DNA of 64,000 nucleotides from Chloroflexota bacterium (GTDB lineage: Bacteria; Chloroflexota; Limnocylindria; P2-11E). Location of the stretch: NCBI GenBank assembly GCA_005889405.1, contig VBFY01000058.1:31593-95592 (forward strand), read 5' to 3'. Shown piece after piece: positions 53,621-61,439 of this stretch. The position numbers and the translations under genes were made by a program. Numbering within the stretch: position 1 is the first letter of the stretch; each line of letters opens with the position of its first letter. The notes beneath the pieces were generated by a model. The model had not been told where the DNA came from. It saw nothing but the letters and a program-made list of their open reading frames with translations, and did no database searches.

Positions 53621-54999
53621 GCGACGGCGACCGCGGCAGCGCGCCGGTACACCGCACCGGGATGTCCGGTGGGCAGCCGCGCCTGGCCCGGGCCGAGCAG
53701 GCGCTCCCGGTACGGACCCGGTGGGTATGACGTGCGGTAGCGGCCACGACGCTGCAGCTCAGGCACGAGGAGGTCGATGACGTCGGCGAACGTGCGCGGC
53801 GTGAGGTGCTGGCTGAGGTTGAAGCCATCGGCGCCGGTCTCGTCGATCCAGCGCTCGAGCGTATCCGCGACCTCCTCGGGCGTCCCGCAGGTGAAGAACA
53901 GCGTCCCGTCGCCGAGCTTTCCGATCGCCTCGATGACCTCGCGGGCGGTGCGGCGCTTCCCCTGCGTGTAACGCCGAGCGGAGGTCTGCCCATGATCGGT
54001 GTCGCGGTACTCCAGGTACTCTTCGGGCTGATAACGCGAGAGATCGAACCCGCTCGATCCGGCGTAATGCGCGAGCATCCCCTCGACCGAGAGCAGCCGC
54101 TGGATCTCCGCGCGCTTCGCGTCCGCCTCGGCGCGCGTGCGACCAACGATGATCTGGCAGCTCGGGAACATCTTCACGTGCTGCGGGTCGCGGCCGAGCG
54201 CCGCCGCCTGGCGGCGGATGTCCGCGATGCTCTCGCGGACCCCCTCCACGTTGCCGCCGCCGACGAACACGGCCTCGGCGTGGCGAGCCGCGAACTCTCG
54301 CCCGCGCGCGGACGTGCCGGCCTGGTAGATGACGGGTGTGCGCTGCGGGGAGGGTTCCGAGAGGTGTGGGCCGAGGACGCGGAAGTATTTCCCGACGTGT
54401 GCGATCTCGTGCACCTTCGCGGGATCGGCGTACACGCCCCGTTCGCGGTCGCGCACGACCGCCTCGTCCTCCCAGCTCCCCTCCCAGAGCTTGTAGCAGA
54501 CCTCCATGAACTCATCGGCGATCGCGTAGCGCTCGTCGTGCTTCACCATGCCATCAAGGCCGAAGTTCGCCGCGGCATTCGGCAGGTAGCTCGTCACCAC
54601 GTTCCAGCCGACGCGGCCGTTCGTTAGATGGTCGAGCGTGCTCATGCGGCGCGCGTGCGGGAAGGGCGGCTCGTAGGTCGTCGAGAACGTGCAGGCGAAC
54701 GCGAGATGCTCGGTGACCGCGGCCATGGCCGGCACGACGAGGAACGGATCGTTGTTCGGGATCTGCAGCGCCTCGCGCACCGCGGTGTCTCGGCTCCCCT
54801 TGTAGACGTCGTATGTGCCGATGACGTCGGCGATAAACAGCGCGTCGAACAGCCCGCGTTCGAGGAGACGCGCCAGCTCGATCCAGTACGCGAGCTCGGT
54901 GTAGCGGTGGCGCGTGTTCTCCGGGTGGACCCATAGGCCGTGCGTGCCGTGCCCGACGCAGTTCATCTCGAAGGCGTTGAGGCGGATCTCTTTCGCCAC
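53617..54999 (-). CDS. FMN-dependent monooxygenase, NtaA/SnaA/DszA family, 460 aa
   Basis: Bacterial-luciferase-like two-component monooxygenase of the large (NtaA/DszA/SnaA) subgroup: NAFEMNCVGHGTHGLWVHP at the start, YWIELARLLERGLFDALFIADV, NNDPFLVVPAMAAVTEHLAFACTFSTTYEPPF and GRVGWNVVTS are family blocks. Members break C-S or C-N bonds in sulfones and aminopolycarboxylates. GTG 54999 is 2 bases after the permease stop. Together with the MetQNI-like importer and FMN reductase it makes a self-contained import and cleavage unit, most likely for an organosulfur or aminocarboxylate compound. Confidence 0.87.
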   Translation of the reverse strand: MAKEIRLNAFEMNCVGHGTHGLWVHPENTRHRYTELAYWIELARLLERGLFDALFIADVIGTYDVYKGSRDTAVREALQIPNNDPFLVVPAMAAVTEHLAFACTFSTTYEPPFPHARRMSTLDHLTNGRVGWNVVTSYLPNAAANFGLDGMVKHDERYAIADEFMEVCYKLWEGSWEDEAVVRDRERGVYADPAKVHEIAHVGKYFRVLGPHLSEPSPQRTPVIYQAGTSARGREFAARHAEAVFVGGGNVEGVRESIADIRRQAAALGRDPQHVKMFPSCQIIVGRTRAEADAKRAEIQRLLSVEGMLAHYAGSSGFDLSRYQPEEYLEYRDTDHGQTSARRYTQGKRRTAREVIEAIGKLGDGTLFFTCGTPEEVADTLERWIDETGADGFNLSQHLTPRTFADVIDLLVPELQRRGRYRTSYPPGPYRERLLGPGQARLPTGHPGAVYRRAAAVAVA

Positions 55000-55001
55000 G
55001 G

Positions 55002-55664
55002 CTAGATCCGTTTGTCCAGGCGCCGCACGACGGTGTTCCCGGTGAACTGGAACGCCTGGACGCACGCGACCATGATCCCGACGGTCACGAACAGGACGAG
55101 GGTCTCGTACCGGTAGTAGCCCCAGCGGATCGCGAAGTCGCCCAACCCGCCGCCGCCGACGAGGCCGGCGACGGTCGAGTAGCCGAAGAAGCTGACGGTG
55201 ACGATGGTCACGCAATTGGCGAGGCCCGACCGCGCCTCGACGTAAAGGATGTGCCAGACAAGCTGCTTGCGGCTCATGCCCATGGCCTGACCCGCTTCGA
55301 TGACGCCGCGATCGACGTCGAGGAGCGCTTGCTCGGCGAGCCGCGCGAAGTACGGGATCGCGTTGATCACCATCGGGACGGTCGCGGCCGTCGTGCCCAG
55401 GGCTGTGCCGACGAGCAGTCGTGTGACCGGTATGAGCGCGATCATGAGGATGAGGAACGGGAACGAGCGGAGGAGGTTCACCGTCGCGTTCAGCGCGAGG
55501 TACAGGCGCGGCGCGCGCAGGAGCGAGCCGGGACGGGCGAGGAACAGCACGGTGCCGAGCGCGGTGCCGAAGAGGACGGCGAGTGGCACGGTGACGAGCA
55601 GCATGTAGAACGTCTCGCCGAACGCCTGGAGGATCTCGGGCGCGGCGCGCAACAGGCTACTCAC
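55002..55664 (-). CDS. ABC transporter permease, MetI family, 220 aa
   Basis: Methionine-type permease with five helices. AVDRGVIEAGQAMGMSRKQLVWHI-like coupling loop (DVDRGVIEAGQAMGMSRKQLVWHI) and SFFGYSTVAGLVGGGGLGDFAIRWGY are MetI hallmarks. GTG 55664 overlaps the ATPase stop by 8 bases. Length matches MetI (217 aa). Confidence 0.9.
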   Translation of the reverse strand: MSSLLRAAPEILQAFGETFYMLLVTVPLAVLFGTALGTVLFLARPGSLLRAPRLYLALNATVNLLRSFPFLILMIALIPVTRLLVGTALGTTAATVPMVINAIPYFARLAEQALLDVDRGVIEAGQAMGMSRKQLVWHILYVEARSGLANCVTIVTVSFFGYSTVAGLVGGGGLGDFAIRWGYYRYETLVLFVTVGIMVACVQAFQFTGNTVVRRLDKRI

Positions 55665-56451
55665 CGCCGGCCACCGCGACGGAGGCGTCGTCCCCCAACG
55701 GTTCGAGGACGATCTCACTGCGCGCGAGGAAGGACGCGATCGCGGAGCGCGGCCGATGCAGGTGGTCATTCGGCGCGAACTGCTCGACGCTGCGACCGCG
55801 ATCGAGCACCGTCACGACGTCGCAGACCGCGCGCACGACGCTCATCTCGTGCGTGACCAGGACGATGGTGATCCCGAAGCGCCGATTGATCTCCCGGAGG
55901 TAGCCAAGGATGGTGCCCTTCGTCTGCGGGTCCACCGACGACGTCGGCTCGTCGCAGAGCAGGATCCGCGGCTGCGTCGCGAGTGCGCGCGCGATCGCGA
56001 CGCGCTGCTTCTCGCCGCCGCTGAGCTTCGCGGGATACGCGTCGCGTTTGTGCGGCAGCCCGACGGTTTCGAGGCGATCGATCGCGATCTGCCTTTGCTC
56101 GCGCTTCGCGACGCCCGCGATGGCCAGCGGCAGCGCGACGTTGTCCAGGGCGGTGCGGTTCGCGAGGAGGTTGAAGTGTTGGAAGATCATCCCGATCCCC
56201 CGACGCGCATGCCGCACCTCCTCCTCAGAGAGGCCGGTGAGCTCGCGACCATCGACGACGACCTCGCCCGAGTCGGGCCGCTCGATCAGATTGATGAGCC
56301 GCAGCAACGTCGACTTGCCCGCACCCGACAGGCCGATGATCCCGTGGATGGATCCCTCTTCCACGCAGAGCCACACATCGTTGACGGCGTGAAGCGGCCC
56401 AGTCGGCGTGTCAAAAGTCTTGGTCACGCCACGCAGCTCGATGCCTACCAC
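55657..56451 (-). CDS. ABC transporter ATPase, MetN family, 264 aa
   Basis: Walker A GLSGAGKS, signature LSGGEKQRV, Walker B LLCDEPTSSVD and H-loop THEMSVV are intact. It ends about 80 residues before the usual MetN length (343 aa), so the C-terminal NIL domain that lets E. coli MetN sense methionine is missing. Transport is then probably not inhibited by methionine in that way. The start overlaps the binding-protein stop by 7 bases. Confidence 0.89.
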   Translation of the reverse strand: MVGIELRGVTKTFDTPTGPLHAVNDVWLCVEEGSIHGIIGLSGAGKSTLLRLINLIERPDSGEVVVDGRELTGLSEEEVRHARRGIGMIFQHFNLLANRTALDNVALPLAIAGVAKREQRQIAIDRLETVGLPHKRDAYPAKLSGGEKQRVAIARALATQPRILLCDEPTSSVDPQTKGTILGYLREINRRFGITIVLVTHEMSVVRAVCDVVTVLDRGRSVEQFAPNDHLHRPRSAIASFLARSEIVLEPLGDDASVAVAGGE

Positions 56452-57248
56452 AGGAAGACCACCGACGAGCCGTACTTCGAGCGGTAGAAGTCCTTGATCC
56501 GGTCGTTCTGGAACGCGCGGCGGAGCGCCTCGATCTTGGTGCCGCCGACGAGATCGGACCGCGTGCCGATGATGCCGCGGTATGGCGATCCCTCGGCGTT
56601 CTCGAGCCCGAGCGCGTCCTTTGCCGGGTCGAGCCCGGCCACGATCGCCGTCGAGGGAAAGAGGAAGCCGGCATCGACGTCCTCGAGGGTGCGCTGCAGC
56701 ATGAGTTGGTCGACCTCGAGGAATTTGAGGTGATGCGGGTTGCTCGCGACGTCGCGCGTCGACGCCTTCGTGACCGGGATACCCGCGGCCATCGTGATGA
56801 GCCCGGCGTCACGCAGGATGAAGAGCGCGCGTCCGTTGTTCGCCGGGTCGGCGGGGATGCCGACGCTCGCGCCGTCGGGCAGCGCCTGGAACGACTTGTA
56901 CTTCCGCGAGTAGAAGCCGGAGGGCGCGAACGTCGTGTAGAACGCGACGACGACGTGCGTCCCATGGTCGGCGTTGAATTGCCTCATGTAGGCCTCGTGC
57001 TGGAAGAAGTTCGCGTCGGCTTGGCGGTCCTCGACGAGCTGGTTCGGCTGCACGATGTCGTTGATGACAAGGTGCCGCAGCTCGTACCCCTGCTTGCGCA
57101 CCTCGTCCTTGAGGAGCGCGATGATCTCGGGTTGGAAGCCGCTATCGCTCGCGACGAGCGTGATGGTCTTGTCGTCGGCGCCTGTCGCGGCGGCGAGGCC
57201 GCATGCGGTCAGCGTCGACGCGATGACGAACACGGCGAGAAGACGCAT
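56445..57248 (-). CDS. methionine-type (MetQ/NlpA) solute-binding lipoprotein, 267 aa
   Basis: Signal peptide MRLLAVFVIASTLTAC with lipobox Cys-16. NlpA blocks are EIIALLKDEVRKQGYELRHLVINDIVQPNQLVEDRQADANFFQHEAYMRQFN and GIPADPANNGRALFILRDAGLI. A good ribosome-binding site (AAAGGAG) is upstream. First gene of the organosulfur operon. Natural ligand may be methionine or another sulfur-containing acid. Confidence 0.9.
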   Translation of the reverse strand: MRLLAVFVIASTLTACGLAAATGADDKTITLVASDSGFQPEIIALLKDEVRKQGYELRHLVINDIVQPNQLVEDRQADANFFQHEAYMRQFNADHGTHVVVAFYTTFAPSGFYSRKYKSFQALPDGASVGIPADPANNGRALFILRDAGLITMAAGIPVTKASTRDVASNPHHLKFLEVDQLMLQRTLEDVDAGFLFPSTAIVAGLDPAKDALGLENAEGSPYRGIIGTRSDLVGGTKIEALRRAFQNDRIKDFYRSKYGSSVVFLW

Positions 57249-57316
57249 GGCGAGCTCCTTTCGTGGAGATCGTCTTGTGCGGTCGGTGTGATAGGTATCG
57301 CTAGAGACGATGTGTG

Positions 57317-57352
57317 GGCCGCGAGGCGGCCTGCCCGGGGTGTGAGCCGGGC
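57317..57352 (-). promoter_or_regulatory. two adjacent hairpins in the leader of the metQ-like operon
   Basis: Perfect stems GGCCGC-GAG-GCGGCC (57317-57331) and GCCCGG-8-CCGGGC (57333-57352) lie 70-105 bases before the operon start. They could be a leader attenuator. I do not find the conserved parts of the known SAM riboswitch classes. Apart from these and the short remnant at 57486, the 425 bases 57249-57673 show no gene. Confidence 0.35.
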
Positions 57353-57485
57353 TAGCTACATACGCAGGTGAGCGTCATTGACATGGGCCCGGCGTTTGTA
57401 TGGGAACGCCATCGCTTGCGTCAACGAACGCGATGCTCGGTGCACACAAGGAATACCAACATGCCCTCGCTGTCGTTCCTGGTCA

Positions 57486-57596
57486 GTGATCGAGCGTTCC
57501 GGAACCGAGCAACTCAAAGGCCTTCGCGGTCAGGGTACGTTCGTCGCGCCCCATGGACCGAGCGCACAGATCACGCTGGACTACGACTTCGACTGA
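57486..57596 (+). pseudogene. C-terminal remnant of a DUF3224-like protein
   Basis: Thirty-six codons read VIERSGTEQLKGLRGQGTF ... ITLDYDFD, matching the terminal repeat of DUF3224 proteins, but the N-terminal two-thirds is missing. Part of a LSFLV stretch in another frame just upstream may be a further piece. Probably a decayed gene. Confidence 0.5.
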
Positions 57597-57673
57597 GGTG
57601 GCACCGAGATGCCCGATGGGCCCAGGCGCTCCGTCCCCATCACATGCGTCACACTCTCTCCGCGAGGTAGGGA

Positions 57674-58369
57674 ATGCCAGCGAGAGCGCAGTCCGGGGCG
57701 CCTGCGACGGTCGAAGCCGCCCTCGCGCACAGCCAGCTCGCGAAGCTGCCGACGGCGGCGCGCGAACGCTTGGTCAGGGAGAGCCGGGTCGTGACCATCG
57801 CATCGCGCACCTACGTGATGCGCGAGGGCGATCCGGCGCGTGTGGGACTGCTCGTGAGCGGCTTGCTGCGCTGCCTTCGCGTCAACGCCGACGGTCAGGA
57901 GCTGACGCTCGTGTGGGCCTGTCGGCCCGGGGATCTCTTTGGCGTCCCGACCGTCGTGCGGCCCCCGTCACCGTGGACCTTCCAGGCCGTCACGGATCTT
58001 GTCTTTGTAGATCTCCCGGTCGATGCTCTCCGCCAGCTCGCGCGTTCGGATCCGCGGGTGGCGTGGGCGCTCATTGAGCACTATGACCGATGGCTGCGAC
58101 GGGCGGTCGACGAGATCCTGATGTACGCGTACGGCGATCTGCGCCAGCGCATCACGATTCGCTTGCTCGAGCTCGTGTGTCTCACGCCGCCGGGCAGACC
58201 GCTGGTCGCCCCGGTGACCCAAGAGGACCTCGCGCACGCGGTCGGGGCGGCGCGCCCGTCGGTGGCACGCGTGCTCAAGGAGTTGCGGGCGGAGGGCTTT
58301 CTCCGGCCGATGTACCGGGGCATCCTTATCGAGCGCCCAGAGGCGCTCGCGTTGCAACTGACAGCCTAG
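57674..58369 (+). CDS. Crp/Fnr-family transcriptional regulator, 231 aa
   Basis: N-terminal cyclic-nucleotide-binding-like beta barrel (about residues 25-130: IASRTYVMREGDPARVGLLVSGLLRCLRV) and C-terminal helix-turn-helix (VTQEDLAHAVGAARPSVARVLKELRAEGFL, residues 182-211). No Fnr-type N-terminal cysteines, so it is not an Fe-S sensor. The ATG has GAGGTAGGG upstream. First of three regulators in tandem. Confidence 0.88.
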   Translation: MPARAQSGAPATVEAALAHSQLAKLPTAARERLVRESRVVTIASRTYVMREGDPARVGLLVSGLLRCLRVNADGQELTLVWACRPGDLFGVPTVVRPPSPWTFQAVTDLVFVDLPVDALRQLARSDPRVAWALIEHYDRWLRRAVDEILMYAYGDLRQRITIRLLELVCLTPPGRPLVAPVTQEDLAHAVGAARPSVARVLKELRAEGFLRPMYRGILIERPEALALQLTA

Positions 58370-58415
58370 CCAGGCGCGATCGTCATTCGCGTTACAGAGG
58401 TCATGGCGGTGACTG

Positions 58416-58973
58416 ATGCCACGGCGCTCTGTGCACGAGAGTTCGGATGTGCGCGAGCGCGGTCCTTCTCTCACCCTGACCGAGCGACAGTTGCTGATCC
58501 TGGGTCACGTCGGCGACGGTCTCTCGAACAAGGCAATCGCCTACGAGCTCGGCATCAGCGAACAGGCGGTGAAAGAGCACGTTTCCGCGCTGCTCAAGCG
58601 CATGGGGGCGCGGAACCGTGCCGCACTCGGCGCGGCCGCCGCGACGCGCCGGTTCGTTGGAGCCTTCACGGTCGATCCGAGCTGGCTGCGCTACCTCTTT
58701 CGCCACGCGCCACTCCCGATAGCGATCGTTGCGGGTCCAGACCACCGCTTCGTAGCGTTCAATCGCGCGTACGAGCGTGCGGCAGGGGCACGCACGCTCC
58801 TCGGTCGCCGCTACGACGAGGTGTTTGCGAACGACGCCTTGGTCCGCGGGCTGCTCGACCGTGCCCACTCGACCGGCCAGCGAGTCCTCGGCCCGACCCT
58901 GCTGCAGCCCGCGCGAGGGTCCGACGGCGCGACCGGTGTCGTGATCTTCGATACGCGTGACCTACGTTCGTAG
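58416..58973 (+). CDS. LuxR-type helix-turn-helix followed by a PAS domain, 185 aa
   Basis: The GerE/LuxR helix-turn-helix is N-terminal (LTLTERQLLILGHVGDGLSNKAIAYELGISEQAVKEHVSALLKRMGARNR, residues 19-67), followed by a PAS-like domain (WLRYLFRHAPLPIAIVAGPDHRFVAFNRAYERAAG). The order is the reverse of common LuxR proteins, whose sensor comes first. No receiver domain is attached; the separate receiver-like protein at 59033 may partner with it. Confidence 0.82.
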   Translation: MPRRSVHESSDVRERGPSLTLTERQLLILGHVGDGLSNKAIAYELGISEQAVKEHVSALLKRMGARNRAALGAAAATRRFVGAFTVDPSWLRYLFRHAPLPIAIVAGPDHRFVAFNRAYERAAGARTLLGRRYDEVFANDALVRGLLDRAHSTGQRVLGPTLLQPARGSDGATGVVIFDTRDLRS

Positions 58974-59032
58974 GTGTTTCGCGTCTCCCCCCGCCGCTGG
59001 CGTACCGAACGTGCTGCGTCTGGAGAGGACGC

Positions 59033-59455
59033 GTGGATAGGGACGGCCGTTTGCATCCGCTGACCCGTGTCGAGGTCGCCCGGCCTACGGTACTCCTCGT
59101 GGCAGGTCCTCCAGCACTTGAGCGCTACGCCACCGCGTTACGCAGGCGCTTTCGCGTGTTCGTCGCGCGCGATGGGATGCGGGGGCTTGCGCTCGCCGAG
59201 CAGCTCGCGTGGGGCGCCGACGTGCTCGTCGTCGATCTCAGCTCGTCTCGAGGCGCCTACTTTGTCAACCGGTTTCAACAGCGCGCAGGACACCGAGTCC
59301 CGGTGATCGCCGTCAGCGCAGAACCGTCGCGGTATCAGGAGGAGCTCGCCGTCCGACCACAGGCTGTGCTCATGCAGCCGGTCGACACCGACGATCTCGT
59401 CCGGGAGGTCGGGTTCTTCGCGCGCCTGCGACGGCGGCCGGAAACGGAGCGGTAG
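59033..59455 (+). CDS. response-regulator receiver-like protein, 140 aa
   Basis: Receiver-fold protein: TVLLVAGPP at the first strand, the phospho-acceptor position Asp in VLVVDLSSS (about residue 68) and PVIAVSAEP at strand 4, with a Gln-Pro near the usual Lys position (MQPVDTDDLV). The acidic pair after strand 1 is missing and the Lys is replaced, so phosphorylation may be lost. GTG start with GGAGAGGA upstream. Possible partner of the LuxR-PAS protein. Confidence 0.72.
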   Translation: MDRDGRLHPLTRVEVARPTVLLVAGPPALERYATALRRRFRVFVARDGMRGLALAEQLAWGADVLVVDLSSSRGAYFVNRFQQRAGHRVPVIAVSAEPSRYQEELAVRPQAVLMQPVDTDDLVREVGFFARLRRRPETER

Positions 59456-59946
59456 CTCACGACGCTCCACCCTGGGACCGCGCACCGGCGTCACGCAGAA
59501 CGTCGGCCGGAATGAGCGCGATCCATTTGCGAGTCTTCGTTCTGCCACGTCCGGTCTGGCGCCGGCGACACGCGTAGGCGTTTCGACTGCGCCTTGGTCG
59601 ACGGACCATTGCGCGAGGAGTCGCGGTCCTCTACCACGTTCGCGCACGACGCCGACTGGCTGATCCAATGCTGATGTGCCGAGGCCGTATCCGACGAATT
59701 CGGAGCTGGCGAATCGATCAAGAGGCGTTGCGGTAGCACCGGCCGGCAGAAGCGACAGCACATGGGCGAGCTCATCGTCTACCTCGGCCATTTGCGGCAT
59801 CTTACGAACTTGGTTTCGTAGTCCAATCGCTGTTCCACTGATAACCGGTAGTCAGGGCTTCAGAGCAATGGTCTCGGCCGCCGTTGGTCTTCGCGACGCG
59901 CCAAGAAGCGCACCCCTCGCGTCGTGGCGGGGCCACATGGTGTAGC

Positions 59947-60064
59947 TAGAGCAATGGTTTCGCCCGGTGCGCGAGTTCGATTTAGAGCAATGGTTTCCCT
60001 CCGCCCGTGCTTGGTCGCGTAAACCATTGCGCCAGTTGCGTCACAGAGTGGTCTAAACCATGGG
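59947..60064. repeat. cluster of AGAGCAATGGTTT direct and AAACCATTGC inverted repeats
   Basis: TAGAGCAATGGTTT occurs at 59947-59960 and 59983-59996; AAACCATTGC, its inverse, at 60020-60029; a partial inverse AAACCATGG at 60055. Further related copies are at 59863 (AGAGCAATGGTCT) and 59606 (ACCATTGCGC), and the tRNA fragment at 60136 has AGAGCAATGGTCT. The repeat equals the 3' part of the tRNA D-arm and anticodon stem, so the cluster may derive from a broken tRNA gene, or be a protein-binding array. Confidence 0.6.
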
Positions 60065-60115
60065 GCCATTTCGCGCGGCTCCCACGCCACGAATCTCCAA
60101 TAGAATGAGCCTCTC

Positions 60116-60155
60116 GCCGAGGTAGCTCAGTTGGTAGAGCAATGGTCTGAAGAAT
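60116..60155 (+). pseudogene. tRNA 5' half (truncated tRNA gene, Phe-like anticodon region)
   Basis: GCCGAGGTAGCTCAGTTGGTAGAGC matches a tRNA acceptor strand and D-arm exactly (box A TAGCTCAGTTGG), followed by a CTGAAGA loop with GAA at the anticodon position. The anticodon stem does not close and no 3' half ending in CCTCGGC is found within 300 bases. A TAGAAT -10 box sits 9 bases upstream, so the promoter survives. It may be an integration scar or a decayed tRNA-Phe copy. Confidence 0.6.
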
Positions 60156-60373
60156 CGCGAGGGACGCGATTCACGGAATCGCTAAGGAACTCGCGGCTGA
60201 TACCCGAATTTCGACTCAAAACACCATGGTGTAAGCGGTCAATAGTCTTGAAGAGTGCGGCCGGCAGGCCGCGTTCGCAATGGTGTCAGTGCAGCGATGC
60301 TCCGGATTGCCGAAGTTAGGGAACGTCACGCCGCGCGCGAGAGCGAGCTCCCGCTCTATCAGAGCGGCGGCAC

Positions 60374-61285
60374 CTAGCCAGTACTGACTCCTCGCTCTGA
60401 CGGACTTCGTCCTGATAGTTCCGTGAGCTTAGCGGGATCGGCGATGAGGTCGATCGCCGCGATCAGCCGGTGGCTCACGGTGAACGCGACGACGACCGGC
60501 GGCTGGTTCGGCGTTCGCACGATGACGCCCGCGCCGCCGTTCACCACAATCCACTGGGCGTACGCCGCGAACCGTGGACCGGTCGTCTGCAGCCGCCGCG
60601 CGACCGCCTCAGCGCCGACGATCGGCGGTCGCGCCAGGGGGCCGGTCCCGCCGCCGTCGCTTCGGAGCACGACGCTCGGATCGAGCACCGCGAGCAGGCC
60701 TGCGAAATCGCCGGCGCGTGAAGCGGCCAGGAAGGCATCCACGACCGATCGTTGGAGCGCGAGGTCCGCGTCGGGCTCGGGCGCCGAGCGGCGCACGCGT
60801 CGCCGCGCGCGACTCGCGAGCTGCCGCGCGGCCTCGGTGGTGCGCCCGACCACCGGCGCGATGTCCTCGAACGGCACATCGAAGATGTCGTGCAGTACGA
60901 AGGCGAGGCGCTCCGGTGGCGTGAGCGTCTCAAGGACGACGAGCAGCGCGAGACCGACCGAGTCGGCGAGAAGCGCTTCGTCCTCGGGGTTGGGCGTGCC
61001 TTCAGTCGCGATCACCGGCTCGGGCATCCAGGTACCGCGGTATTCCTCGTGCGCGGCGCGGCGCGCGCGGAGCGCGTCGAGCGAGATGCGCCCGACGACC
61101 GTGACGAGCCACCCGCGAAGGTCGTTGATCGGACCGGAATCGCTGCGCTCTAGGCGCAGCCAGCACTCCTGGACCGCGTCGTCCGCCTCGCTCAACGAGC
61201 CGAGCATGCGGTAGGCGACCGCGCGCAGGCGCGGGCGGGCGCGCTCGAACTCCGCCGCCAGCCAGTCGCGGTCGCTCGCGTTCAC
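60374..61285 (-). CDS. sigJ: ECF RNA polymerase sigma factor, SigJ/ECF41-like, 303 aa
   Basis: Sigma region 2 (ARPRLRAVAYRMLGSLSEADDAVQECWLRLE, residues 14-44), region 4 (LTPPERLAFVLHDIFDVPFEDIAPVVGRTTEAARQLASRARRRV, about residues 120-163) and a C-terminal SnoaL-like domain (LQRSVVDAFLAASRAGDFAGLLAVLDP). This arrangement is typical of the SigJ/ECF41 group, where the extra domain modulates activity in place of an anti-sigma factor. GTG 61285 is the likely start; no in-frame ATG exists upstream near the conserved part. Divergent from the DHA2 exporter with a 154-base gap, so it may control it. Confidence 0.86.
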   Translation of the reverse strand: MNASDRDWLAAEFERARPRLRAVAYRMLGSLSEADDAVQECWLRLERSDSGPINDLRGWLVTVVGRISLDALRARRAAHEEYRGTWMPEPVIATEGTPNPEDEALLADSVGLALLVVLETLTPPERLAFVLHDIFDVPFEDIAPVVGRTTEAARQLASRARRRVRRSAPEPDADLALQRSVVDAFLAASRAGDFAGLLAVLDPSVVLRSDGGGTGPLARPPIVGAEAVARRLQTTGPRFAAYAQWIVVNGGAGVIVRTPNQPPVVVAFTVSHRLIAAIDLIADPAKLTELSGRSPSERGVSTG

Positions 61286-61439
61286 CTCGGCCTGCGCATT
61301 GTGTCCATAAACAGAAGGACGTTTGGCCGGCCGCCGATGTGACAGGGCGCGCTGACTCTGTAGCTTGCGGCACGCTCCGTCACCTTCACACGCGCTACGG
61401 CGTCCTCCTCGTGTAACGACCAACGACCGGAGGAACGAG

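Larger units (their letters stand above)
59456..60373. other. 918-bp region without a recognised protein gene
   Basis: Short overlapping frames exist on both strands, but none has homology, a ribosome-binding site and a plausible length together. The stretch holds a cluster of short direct and inverted repeats (59861-60064), a tRNA-type promoter with a tRNA 5' fragment (60101-60155) and a palindrome ACACCATGGTGT at 60221. Base composition is less GC-rich than the neighbouring genes. It looks like a decayed or mobile-element-associated segment. Confidence 0.6.

Noticed and set aside
57249..57368. SAM riboswitch before the metQ-like operon
   Set aside because: Two hairpins exist, but none of the conserved core strings of known SAM classes is visible.
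60116..60420. Intact tRNA or tRNA with a group I intron
   Set aside because: No sequence pairing with the acceptor strand (CCTCGGC) or anticodon stem was found in the following 300 bases, and the TTCGACTC near 60208 has no stem.
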